64,000 nt of DNA from Aquincola agrisoli (GTDB lineage: Bacteria > Pseudomonadota > Gammaproteobacteria > Burkholderiales > Burkholderiaceae_C), in assembly GCF_036621135.1 (NCBI RefSeq), contig NZ_JAZIBG010000049.1, positions 104,262 through 168,261 of the forward strand. Reading direction: 5' to 3'. Below are positions 34,433-41,734 of this stretch, piece by piece. How positions within the stretch are numbered: position 1 is the first letter of the stretch; the number at the start of each line of letters is the position of its first letter. The position numbers and the translations under genes are program-made. The notes below the pieces were generated by a model that was not told the DNA's origin, did no database searches, and was given only the letters and a program-made list of their open reading frames with translations.

Positions 34433-34834
34433 TCAGCGGGCGGGCCCGAGGCCGGAAACGTCGGCGCGGCGATCGTCGGTGTCATACAGCTCGCGCACCT
34501 CGATCTCGGCCGGCATCCCTTCGCCCATCGGCGCGGGGAAGCGGCGCGCCCACTCCATCGCTTCCTCGCGGTCGCGCACCTGAATCAGCGTGTAGCCGGC
34601 GATCAGTTCATTCGTCTCGGCGAAGGGGCCGTTGGCCACCTGCTTGGACCCGCTGCCGTAACGGATGCGCCAGCCGTCCCGGCTGGGCTTGAGGCCGGCG
34701 GCGTCCAGCAGCACGCCGGCTTGTCCGAGTTGTTCGTGGTACGCGGCCAGCGCCGGCCGCAGCGTCTCGTCGGACCCCGGGGACGACCCGGCTTCGGTGT
34801 CGGGCGTGGCCCGCACGATGATGATGTATCGCAT
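34433..34834 (-). CDS. DGPF/YCII-family protein
   Basis: A 133-residue YCII-related (DGPF) protein: MRYIIIVRATPDTEAG at the N-terminus, then VANGPFAETNELIAGYTLI, where the family DGPF reads NGPF, then a strand region with EVRELYDTDD near the end. DGPF proteins adopt a ferredoxin-like fold, and their biochemical role is not established. AGGAG lies seven bases ahead of the ATG. Second gene of the ECF42-type operon. Confidence 0.87.
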   Translation of the reverse strand: MRYIIIVRATPDTEAGSSPGSDETLRPALAAYHEQLGQAGVLLDAAGLKPSRDGWRIRYGSGSKQVANGPFAETNELIAGYTLIQVRDREEAMEWARRFPAPMGEGMPAEIEVRELYDTDDRRADVSGLGPAR

Positions 34835-34935
34835 CGCATCGCTCCTGTCGTGTGGTGCGCCAGCGGCGCCCCTGATTCACGACGATCCGATCGCGCGGAA
34901 ATCGACAATGGCCGCGCTGCGTACGCCGGGAAGGG

Positions 34936-35331
34936 TCAGGAGCCTGGCGCGCTGGTGGGGACCGCGGCGGCCTCGGCCTCCCAGCACGGGCCGAGTTTCC
35001 GGACCTCGACCGTGCACCACTCGGCCGCCGGGCAGTCGGCCGCGATCGCCAGCGCCTCCTCGCGCGTGGCGACATTGAGCAGGAAGAAGCCCCCCACCAT
35101 CTCCTTCGTCTCGGCGAAGGGTCCGTCGATCACCGTGCGGCGGCCGCCGCGGACCTGCAGGCGCGCGGCGTGCGGCCCCGGCTCCGCGAGCGATTCGGCG
35201 GCCACCAGCAGCCCGCGCGACGTCAGGCCGGCTGCGAACGACTGCATGCGCTCGTAGACCGCCCGCCCCGCCAGTTCGCCCCGCTCACGGCGCTGGCCCG
35301 GGGGCTCGATGATCAGCAGCATGTACGACAT
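34936..35331 (-). CDS. DGPF/YCII-family protein
   Basis: A 131-residue YCII-related protein with the canonical motif: MSYMLLIIEPPGQRRER opens it, and TVIDGPFAETKEMVGGFFLL carries the exact DGPF sequence, followed by ATREEALAIAADCPAA. It has an AAGGAG nine bases before the ATG. It is the first gene of the four-gene sigma-factor operon, whose promoter must lie between it and the divergent ahpC. A paralogue follows 101 bases downstream. Confidence 0.88.
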   Translation of the reverse strand: MSYMLLIIEPPGQRRERGELAGRAVYERMQSFAAGLTSRGLLVAAESLAEPGPHAARLQVRGGRRTVIDGPFAETKEMVGGFFLLNVATREEALAIAADCPAAEWCTVEVRKLGPCWEAEAAAVPTSAPGS

Positions 35332-35405
35332 GGCGGCAGGCTCCTTCCGATGAGACAGGGGTCAGGGGGACTGGCCATTCTGCCGGCCGCGGAACTTAGT
35401 CTGGC

Positions 35406-35428
35406 TCAATCAGTCACATTGAATCAAT
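35406..35428. promoter_or_regulatory. TCAAT/ATTGA inverted-repeat array between the sigma operon and ahpC
   Basis: TCAAT (35406-35410), ATTGA (35418-35422) and TCAAT (35424-35428) form two overlapping inverted repeats: a seven-base spacer in the first, one base in the second. The array lies about 75 bases from each divergent start codon, where an operator or promoter is expected. It does not clearly match the OxyR consensus. Confidence 0.3.
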
Positions 35429-35501
35429 AAATCCACGCGATGCCGTTCGACGGCCACAATCCACTCCGCGTTACCACCAACCCACCACCTAGGAAGCACA
35501 C

Positions 35502-36065
35502 ATGTCGCTCATCAACACCCAAGTCCAACCGTTCAAGACCCAGGCCTTCCACAACGGCAAGTTCATCGAGGTCACCGAGCAGACGCTGAAGGGCAAGTGG
35601 TCCGTGCTGATCTTCATGCCGGCGGCCTTCACCTTCAACTGCCCGACCGAGATCGAGGACGCCGCCGAGAACTACGCCGAGTTCCAGAAGCTGGGCACCG
35701 AGGTCTACATCGTCACGACCGACACGCATTTCTCGCACAAGGTGTGGCACGAAACCTCGCCGGCCGTCGGCAAGGCCAAGTTCCCGCTGGTCGGCGACCC
35801 GACGCACCAGCTGACCAACGCCTTCGGCGTGCACATCCCCGAAGAAGGCCTGGCGCTGCGCGGCACCTTCGTGATCAACCCGGACGGTGTCATCAAGACC
35901 GCGGAAATCCACTCCAACGAGATCGCCCGCGATGTCAAGGAAACCGTGCGCAAGCTGAAGGCCGCCCAGTACACCGCCGCCCATCCCGGCCAGGTCTGCC
36001 CGGCCAAGTGGAACGAAGGCGCCGCGACGCTGACCCCGTCGCTGGAACTGGTCGGCAAGATCTGA
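35502..36065 (+). CDS. ahpC: Alkyl hydroperoxide reductase subunit C (peroxiredoxin)
   Basis: A 187-residue typical two-cysteine peroxiredoxin that reduces hydrogen peroxide and organic hydroperoxides in the cytoplasm. MSLINTQVQPFKTQAFHNGK closely follows the enterobacterial protein. The peroxidatic cysteine lies in FTFNCPTEIED (Asn where E. coli has Val), and the resolving cysteine in HPGQVCPAKW near the C-terminus; the protein ends LVGKI like other AhpC proteins. The TDTHF and RGTF elements are intact. It is recycled by AhpF, whose gene starts 198 bases downstream. Confidence 0.97.
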   Translation: MSLINTQVQPFKTQAFHNGKFIEVTEQTLKGKWSVLIFMPAAFTFNCPTEIEDAAENYAEFQKLGTEVYIVTTDTHFSHKVWHETSPAVGKAKFPLVGDPTHQLTNAFGVHIPEEGLALRGTFVINPDGVIKTAEIHSNEIARDVKETVRKLKAAQYTAAHPGQVCPAKWNEGAATLTPSLELVGKI

Positions 36066-36089
36066 TCCACGACACGTGACGAAGCGCAA

Positions 36090-36209
36090 GGCCGGCACGC
36101 CGCCGGCCACGCAAGCTTCCAGGGCGGGCCGGCAGCACCGGCTTGCCCCGGCCCGCACCGGGCCCTGTTGAAAACGTCCCGCGGCTTGCGGCCTGGGGGC
36201 GTCTTCAAC
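36090..36209 (+). promoter_or_regulatory. Three consecutive hairpins between ahpC and ahpF
   Basis: Hairpin 1: GGCCGGC (36090-36096) with GCCGGCC (36102-36108), five-base loop. Hairpin 2: GCGGGCCGG (36124-36132) with CCGGCCCGC (36148-36156), 15-base loop, perfect. Hairpin 3: GTTGAAAACGTCCC (36167-36180) with GGGGCGTCTTCAAC (36196-36209), one mismatch and one G-U pair. No U-tract follows any of them. They may attenuate readthrough or protect the ahpC message, so that AhpC outnumbers AhpF. Confidence 0.55.
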
Positions 36210-36263
36210 GGGGTCGGACCGACCTCGCCCGAAAACGCGCAAAACCCACCTCAAGGAGCTGCC

Positions 36264-37835
36264 ATGCTGGACGCCAACCTCCAGGCCCAACTCAAGGCCT
36301 ACCTCGAACGCCTGCAGCACCCGATCGAGCTGATCGCCTCGCTCGACGACCGCGACGAATCGCGCCAGGTCAACGAGCTGCTGACCGAGATCGTCGGCCT
36401 GTCCGACAAGATCAGCCTGCGCACCGACGGCACCGACGCGCGCCGCCCCTCGTTCCAGATCACCAAGGCCGGCGCCGACATGGGCGTGCGCTTCGCCGCG
36501 CTGCCGATGGGCCACGAGTTCACCTCGCTGGTGCTGGCGCTGCTGCAGGCCGGTGGCCACCCGCCCAAGGTCGACGCCGACGTCATCGAGCAGATCAAGG
36601 CGCTGCAGCCCGAAGGCGAACTGGTCTTCGAGACCTGGATGAGCCTGACCTGCCACAACTGCCCGGACGTCGTGCAGGCCCTGAACCTGATGGCGGTGCT
36701 CAACCCGAAGATCAAGCACGTCGCGATCGACGGCAGCTTCTTCCAGAAGGAAGTGGAAGAGCGCCAGATCATGGCCGTGCCGACCATCCTGCTGAACGGC
36801 CAGCCCTTCGGCCAGGGCCGCATGGAGCTGGAAGAGATCCTCGTGAAGGTGGACACCGGCGCCGCGGCGCGCGGTGCGGCCAAGCTCGACGGCAAGGAGC
36901 CCTTCGACGTGCTGATCGTCGGCGGCGGCCCGGCCGGCGCGGCGGCCGCGATCTACGCAGCGCGCAAGGGCATCCGCACCGGCGTGGCGGCCGAGCGCTT
37001 CGGCGGCCAGGTGCTGGACACGATGGCGATCGAGAACTTCATCTCGGTGAAGGAAACCGACGGCCCGCGCTTCGCGGTCGCGCTGGAAGAGCACGTCAAG
37101 TCATACGACGTGGACATCATGAACACGCAGCGCGCCGAAAGCCTGAAGGCCGAAGGCGGGCTGATCGAGGTCAAGCTCGCCAGCGGCGCCACGCTGAAGG
37201 GCAAGACGGTGATCCTGGCCACCGGCGCGCGCTGGCGCGACATGAACGTGCCGGGCGAGGCCGAGTACCGCACCAAGGGCGTCACCTACTGCCCGCACTG
37301 CGACGGCCCCCTGTTCAAGGGCAAAAAGGTGGCGGTCATCGGCGGCGGCAACTCCGGCGTCGAGGCGGCGATCGACCTGGCGGGCGTGGTCGACCACGTC
37401 ACGCTGCTCGAGTTCGACGGCCAGCTCCGCGCCGACGCGGTGCTGCAGCGCAAGCTGCACAGCCTGCCCAACGTCAAAGTGCTGGTGAACGCGCAGACGA
37501 CCGAGGTGAAGGGCGACGGCAGCAAGGTCACCGGCCTGACCTACAAGGACCGCAAGACCGACGAAGTGCACGAGCTCGATCTGGCCGGCGTGTTCGTGCA
37601 GATCGGCCTGGTGCCCAACACGCAGTGGCTGAAGGGCAGCGGCGTAGAGCTGTCGCCGCGCGGCGAGATCGTCGTCAACGCGCACGGCCAGACCTCGGTG
37701 CCCGGCGTGTTCGGTGCCGGCGACGTGACGACCGTGCCGTACAAGCAGATCGTCATCGCGCTCGGCCAGGGCTCGACCGCGGCGCTGGCGGCGTTCGACC
37801 ACCTGATCCGGACGTCGGCGCCGGCCGAAGCCTGA
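36264..37835 (+). CDS. ahpF: Alkyl hydroperoxide reductase subunit F
   Basis: A 523-residue flavoprotein disulfide reductase that passes electrons from NADH to AhpC. The N-terminal tandem thioredoxin-like domain carries the CxxC in SLTCHNCPDV near residue 128. The thioredoxin-reductase-like part has the FAD motif VLIVGGGPAGAAAAIYAARK near residue 215, the second redox pair in TYCPHCDGPLFKGK near residue 345, and the NAD motif AVIGGGNSGVEAAIDLAG. ATG 36264 has AAGGAG just ahead; an open frame from 36168 lies within a hairpin region and is rejected. Length matches E. coli AhpF (521). Confidence 0.97.
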   Translation: MLDANLQAQLKAYLERLQHPIELIASLDDRDESRQVNELLTEIVGLSDKISLRTDGTDARRPSFQITKAGADMGVRFAALPMGHEFTSLVLALLQAGGHPPKVDADVIEQIKALQPEGELVFETWMSLTCHNCPDVVQALNLMAVLNPKIKHVAIDGSFFQKEVEERQIMAVPTILLNGQPFGQGRMELEEILVKVDTGAAARGAAKLDGKEPFDVLIVGGGPAGAAAAIYAARKGIRTGVAAERFGGQVLDTMAIENFISVKETDGPRFAVALEEHVKSYDVDIMNTQRAESLKAEGGLIEVKLASGATLKGKTVILATGARWRDMNVPGEAEYRTKGVTYCPHCDGPLFKGKKVAVIGGGNSGVEAAIDLAGVVDHVTLLEFDGQLRADAVLQRKLHSLPNVKVLVNAQTTEVKGDGSKVTGLTYKDRKTDEVHELDLAGVFVQIGLVPNTQWLKGSGVELSPRGEIVVNAHGQTSVPGVFGAGDVTTVPYKQIVIALGQGSTAALAAFDHLIRTSAPAEA

Positions 37836-37875
37836 TCGAGGCGCAGCGCAGGCCGCTGCCATCACGTCCCCGAGA

Positions 37876-37907
37876 CCCCGTGGCGATGCCCCGGGGCCTT
37901 TTCCTTT
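37876..37907 (+). terminator. Rho-independent terminator after ahpF
   Basis: CCCCG and GGC (37876-37884) pair with GCC and CGGGG (37888-37896) around a three-base loop with one internal T/C mismatch, followed by CC and a T-rich tract (37899-37907). It lies about 40 bases after the ahpF stop. Confidence 0.7.
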
Positions 37908-37926
37908 GGCAACAGGGCGTTATCTC

Positions 37927-37947
37927 AAATGCGAACAATTCGCATTT
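37927..37947. promoter_or_regulatory. Perfect 9-3-9 palindrome, Fur-box-like
   Basis: AAATGCGAA (37927-37935) and TTCGCATTT (37939-37947) are exact inverted repeats around CAA. The pattern AATGCGAA-N-TTCGCATT resembles Fur boxes of betaproteobacteria more than any other operator I know. It ends 32 bases before the ATG of the 37980 gene, in the position of a promoter-overlapping repressor site. Confidence 0.55.
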
Positions 37948-37979
37948 AACATGCAGCCTCGCTGACCACGAGGTGCACG

Positions 37980-38366
37980 ATGAACCGTCCTATCCAGAAC
38001 GAGCCGGCCACGCTGGCGCGTGAGCACACCGCGCTCGTCATGGCGTACGGCCAGGTGCAGCGCCGCTGCAGCCGCCTGATGGCCGAGCAGGCCGCGTTGA
38101 TCGAGCGGCAGTCGCGCGAGCTGATGCGCCTGCGCGCCGCGGTGATCCTGCGCGACACGGCGCTGGGCTGGGCGCACGAGGACCGCGCCGAGCTCGAAGC
38201 CGCGGTGCCCGGCCTGCCCACGCGCCGGGCGTTGGCGCAGCGGGTCGACGCGCTCGTCGCGCGGGTGCACGCGCTGTTGCGCGAGCGTGACCGCTGGGGC
38301 GCCGGCACCGTGCCGTCGCTCGTCGGCAAACCCCGCGGCGGGCGGGGCTTCGGCCCCGCGGCGTAG
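37980..38366 (+). CDS. Small coiled-coil protein of unknown function
   Basis: A 128-residue protein without signal peptide or membrane segment. Residues about 10-105 are almost continuously helical with heptad character (LMAEQAALIERQSRELMRLR, RVDALVARVHALLRERDRW). No known domain is recognisable. Evidence for coding is the ATG with GAGGTG just ahead, an upstream Fur-box-like palindrome, and a clean end. A UUCG-capped hairpin (38343-38358) covers the last codons and may serve as an end signal. If the palindrome is a Fur site, this would be an iron-responsive gene; function is not known. Confidence 0.65.
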   Translation: MNRPIQNEPATLAREHTALVMAYGQVQRRCSRLMAEQAALIERQSRELMRLRAAVILRDTALGWAHEDRAELEAAVPGLPTRRALAQRVDALVARVHALLRERDRWGAGTVPSLVGKPRGGRGFGPAA

Positions 38367-38404
38367 GCTCGGGGTTCCGTCCGAGGACGCTGCTCCGCCG
38401 CCCC

Positions 38405-39472
38405 ATGCCCGCTACCGCCGCCTCCCCCTTCGCCGCCCGGCTCGGCATCCAGTTTCCCGTCATCCAGGCCCCGATGGCCGGCTCGCAAGGCAGCCGGCTC
38501 GCGCTGGCCGTGTCCGCCGCCGGCGGCCTCGGCTCGCTGCCCGCGGCGATGCTGACGGCCGACGCGCTGCGCGCCGAACTCGCTGCGCTCCAGGCCGGCG
38601 GCCGGCCCTACAACGTCAACTTCTTCTGCCACCGCCCACCGGAGCCCGATGCGGCCCGCGACGCTGCATGGCGCGGCAGGCTCGCAGCGCTTTACGACGC
38701 CGAGTTCGGCCTCGACCTCGCGAACGCGCCGGCCGGCGCAGGCCGGGCGCCCTTCACCGCGGAGATCGCCGCGCTGGTCGCCGATGTCCGCCCGCCCGTC
38801 ATCAGCTTCCACTTTGGCCTGCCCACCCGCGAACTGCTGGACGAGGTGAAGCGCTGGGGCTCGTTCGTGCTGTCGTCCGCCACCACGGTCGACGAGGCGC
38901 GCTGGCTGGAGGCGCACGGCGCCGACGCCGTGATCGCCCAGGGCTGGGAAGCCGGCGGGCACCGCGGGCACTTCCTCGACGACGACCTGACGCGCCAGCC
39001 GGGCCTCTTCGCGCTGCTGCCGCAGGTGGTCGACGCGGTGAAGTTGCCGGTGGTCGCCGCCGGCGGCATCGCGGATGCGCGCGGCGTACGGGCAGCCTTC
39101 GCGCTCGGCGCGAGCGCCGTGCAGGTCGGCACCGCCTACCTGCGCTGCCCTGAAGCGGGCACCTCGGCCCTGCACCGCGCCGCGCTGGGCAGCCCGGACG
39201 CGGCGCACACGGCCCTCACCAACGTTTTCAGCGGCCGGCCGGCACGCGGCATCGTCAACCGCGCGATGCGGGAGCTCGGCCCGCTCGCCGACGACGCGCC
39301 GCGGTTCCCGAACGCGACCGCGCCCATCGCGCCGCTGCGGGCGGCGGCGGAGAAGGCCGGGACGGGGGCGTTCTCGCCGCTGTGGGCGGGGCAGCACGTG
39401 GCGGCGGAGGCGCTCGACGCGGCCGCGCTGACGGCCGCGCTGGCGCGCGGCGTGCCGCCGGACGCGCCGTGA
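38405..39472 (+). CDS. Nitronate monooxygenase (2-nitropropane dioxygenase family)
   Basis: A 355-residue FMN-dependent TIM-barrel enzyme that oxidises alkyl nitronates. LGIQFPVIQAPMAGSQGSRL is the family start; YNVNFFCHRPP, VISFHFGLPTRELLDEVKRW, GADAVIAQGWEAGGHRGHF with the catalytic-type His, and VVAAGGIADARGVRAAFALG with GASAVQVGTAYL form the phosphate-binding strands. The length is normal. It follows the small coiled-coil gene by 38 bases and may share its transcript. It is convergent with the CaiB/BaiF gene. Confidence 0.9.
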   Translation: MPATAASPFAARLGIQFPVIQAPMAGSQGSRLALAVSAAGGLGSLPAAMLTADALRAELAALQAGGRPYNVNFFCHRPPEPDAARDAAWRGRLAALYDAEFGLDLANAPAGAGRAPFTAEIAALVADVRPPVISFHFGLPTRELLDEVKRWGSFVLSSATTVDEARWLEAHGADAVIAQGWEAGGHRGHFLDDDLTRQPGLFALLPQVVDAVKLPVVAAGGIADARGVRAAFALGASAVQVGTAYLRCPEAGTSALHRAALGSPDAAHTALTNVFSGRPARGIVNRAMRELGPLADDAPRFPNATAPIAPLRAAAEKAGTGAFSPLWAGQHVAAEALDAAALTAALARGVPPDAP

Positions 39473-39496
39473 GCACACGACGACAACGCCACCGCC

Positions 39497-40642
39497 TCAC
39501 TCCACCGGCGGCGCCACCCGGTACGTCGCCGGCGTGCGGCTGAGCTTGATCGGCGACGCCACGCCCTGGTAGTCGCCGATCTCCACCACCATCTCCCGGT
39601 GCGCGGTGTGCGGATGCTTCAGTGCCGCATCGACCGACAGCACCGGCGCGCAGGGCACACCGCGGTCCATCAGCGCCTGGGCCAGCGCCTCGCCGTCGAG
39701 CGCGGCGAAGCGTGCGACGAGTTCCTCGCGCAGCGCCTGGCGGTTCACCGAGCGCTGGCCCGGCGTCGCGTAGCGCGCGTCCTGCGCCAGGCCGGGCACG
39801 CCGAGGTGCTCGCAGAGGCCGGCGAACTGGCGGTCGTTGCCGACGGCGAGGAACACCGGCGCGGTGGCCGTCGGGAAGGCGTCGTAGGGGTAGATGTTCG
39901 GGTGCGCGTTGCCCGACAGCCCCGGCCGCCGGCCATCGAGGAACCAGTTGGCCGCGTGCGGGTGCAGCAGCGACAGGCCGCAGTCGAACAGGCTCGCCTC
40001 GACGAACTGGCCGAGCCCGCTCACCGCACGCTCCTGCAGCGCGAGCAGCACGCCCAGCGCGGCGTTCAGGCCCGTCACCATGTCGACCACCGGCAGCCCG
40101 ACGCGCAGCGGCTCGCCGTTCGCCTCGCCGTTGACGCTCATGATCCCGGTCATCGCCTGCACCGCGGCGTCGTAGCCGGCCAGGCCGCCGAGCGGGCCGT
40201 CGGCGCCGAAGCCGCTGACGCGCACGTGCACCAGCCGCGGGAAGCGCGCGTGCAGCACGTCCCAGCCGATGCCCCACTTCTCCATCGTGCCGGTCTTGAA
40301 GTTCTCGATCAGCACGTCGGCGCCTGCCAGCAGCGTCATCAGCACCTCGCGGCCTTCGGGCTGCGCCAGGTCCAGCCGCGTGCCGCGCTTGTTGCGGTTC
40401 AGGCCGAGGTAGTACGACGCCACGCCGTGGCGGAACGGCGGGCCCCAGGCGCGGGTGTCGTCGCCCTGCGGGGGCTCGACCTTCAGCACGTCGGCGCCGT
40501 GGTCGCCGAGGATCTGCCCGCAGTACGGTCCGCCCAGCACGCGCGACAGGTCGATCACGCGGAGGCCGGCCAGTGCGCCGGGGCCGCGGGAGGGCAGGGC
40601 GCGGTCGTCGGGAGAAGGGGCGGCGTCTTGCGGGATGCTCAT
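39497..40642 (-). CDS. CaiB/BaiF family CoA-transferase
   Basis: A 381-residue class III CoA-transferase that moves CoA between carboxylic acids. The family start is GLRVIDLSRVLGGPYCGQIL, followed by DVLKVEPPQGDDTR, and the catalytic aspartate is expected in the GYDAAVQAMTGIM region near residue 165. The C-terminus has RTPATYRVAPP. It is the last gene of an acyl-CoA dehydrogenase, Bug-protein and CoA-transferase series, so it probably activates the acid taken up by that system. The specific substrate cannot be named. Confidence 0.9.
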   Translation of the reverse strand: MSIPQDAAPSPDDRALPSRGPGALAGLRVIDLSRVLGGPYCGQILGDHGADVLKVEPPQGDDTRAWGPPFRHGVASYYLGLNRNKRGTRLDLAQPEGREVLMTLLAGADVLIENFKTGTMEKWGIGWDVLHARFPRLVHVRVSGFGADGPLGGLAGYDAAVQAMTGIMSVNGEANGEPLRVGLPVVDMVTGLNAALGVLLALQERAVSGLGQFVEASLFDCGLSLLHPHAANWFLDGRRPGLSGNAHPNIYPYDAFPTATAPVFLAVGNDRQFAGLCEHLGVPGLAQDARYATPGQRSVNRQALREELVARFAALDGEALAQALMDRGVPCAPVLSVDAALKHPHTAHREMVVEIGDYQGVASPIKLSRTPATYRVAPPVE

Positions 40643-40672
40643 GGCGGGCCTCGGCGGTGGGGAGAAGGCGGA

Positions 40673-41653
40673 TCAGTCGGCGCGGGCGCCCGAGGCCTTG
40701 ATGACCTCGCGCCACTTCGCGGTTTCCTTGCGCATGAACACGGCCAGCTGCGCCGGCGTGGTGGCCGGCGGCGGCTCCAGGCCCTGCTTGGCCAGGCCCT
40801 CCTTCACCTCGGGCTGCTGCAGCACCGCGACGAAGGCGTTGTTGAGCTGCGTGACCACCGCCTGCGGCGTGCCGGCCGGGGCGACGATGCCGAAGAACAC
40901 GCTGACATCGAAATCGGCCACGCCCTGCTCCATCAGCGTGGGCACCTCGGGCAGCGCCTGCGAGCGCGTGCCGGCCGTCACGCCCAGCACGTGCAGCTTG
41001 CCGGCCTTGATGTGGGGCAGCGCCGTCAGCACGTCGGTGAACGACATCGCCACCTGGCCGCCCAGCAGGTCGTTCAGCGCCGGGCCCGTGCCCTTGTAGG
41101 GGATGTGCTGGATGTCGGTGCCGGTGCGCATGTTGAAGAGCACGCCCGCCAGGTGCGACGAGGCGCCGTTGCCCGAGGACGCGAAGCTCAGCTTGCCGGG
41201 GTTCTTCTTCGCGTAGGCGATCAGTTCCTGCACGTTCTTCGCCGGCATCGACGGGTGCACCACCAGCACGTTGGGCAGGTGGCCCACCTGGATCACCGGT
41301 GCGAAGCTCTTCACCGGGTCGTAGCCGATCTTGCCGAACAGGCTGACGTTGATGGCCAGCGGCCCCGAGGTGCCGAACAGCAACGTGTGGCCGTCGGCCT
41401 CGGCGCGCGCCACCGCCTCGGCACCGATGTTGCCGCCGGCGCCGGCCTTGTTGTCCACCAGCATCGGCTGCCCGAGCTGCGGCTTGATGGCGTTGGCCAG
41501 GATGCGCGCCATCGCGTCGGTGGGGCCGCCGGGCGCGAAGGGCACGACGAGCGTGAGCGGCTTGCTGGGAAAGCCCTGCGCGAGCGCGGGCAGCGGGCCG
41601 GCGGCGGCCAGCGAGGCGGTGGCGGACAGCAGCCAGTGGCGGCGGTTCAGCAT
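40673..41653 (-). CDS. Bug/TctC-family periplasmic substrate-binding protein
   Basis: A 326-residue tripartite-tricarboxylate-type binding protein. The signal peptide MLNRRHWLLSATASLAAAGP contains an Arg pair and ends PALAQ near residue 26. The mature protein has PLTLVVPFAPGGPTDAMARI with VDNKAGAGGNIGAEAVARAE, then HIPYKGTGPALNDLLGGQV, all diagnostic. It should bind a carboxylate in the periplasm. No TctA/TctB membrane partners are in the window, as is common for Bug proteins in Burkholderiales. ATG 41653 is preferred over an upstream start for its signal peptide. Confidence 0.9.
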   Translation of the reverse strand: MLNRRHWLLSATASLAAAGPLPALAQGFPSKPLTLVVPFAPGGPTDAMARILANAIKPQLGQPMLVDNKAGAGGNIGAEAVARAEADGHTLLFGTSGPLAINVSLFGKIGYDPVKSFAPVIQVGHLPNVLVVHPSMPAKNVQELIAYAKKNPGKLSFASSGNGASSHLAGVLFNMRTGTDIQHIPYKGTGPALNDLLGGQVAMSFTDVLTALPHIKAGKLHVLGVTAGTRSQALPEVPTLMEQGVADFDVSVFFGIVAPAGTPQAVVTQLNNAFVAVLQQPEVKEGLAKQGLEPPPATTPAQLAVFMRKETAKWREVIKASGARAD

Positions 41654-41734
41654 GGTCTTGTCTCCGTGACGAAGGTCGGGTCGGGGGATCGGCACCGGGA
41701 TGTCGGGCTCTTCGGCCCGTTCGGCGCCGCAGGT

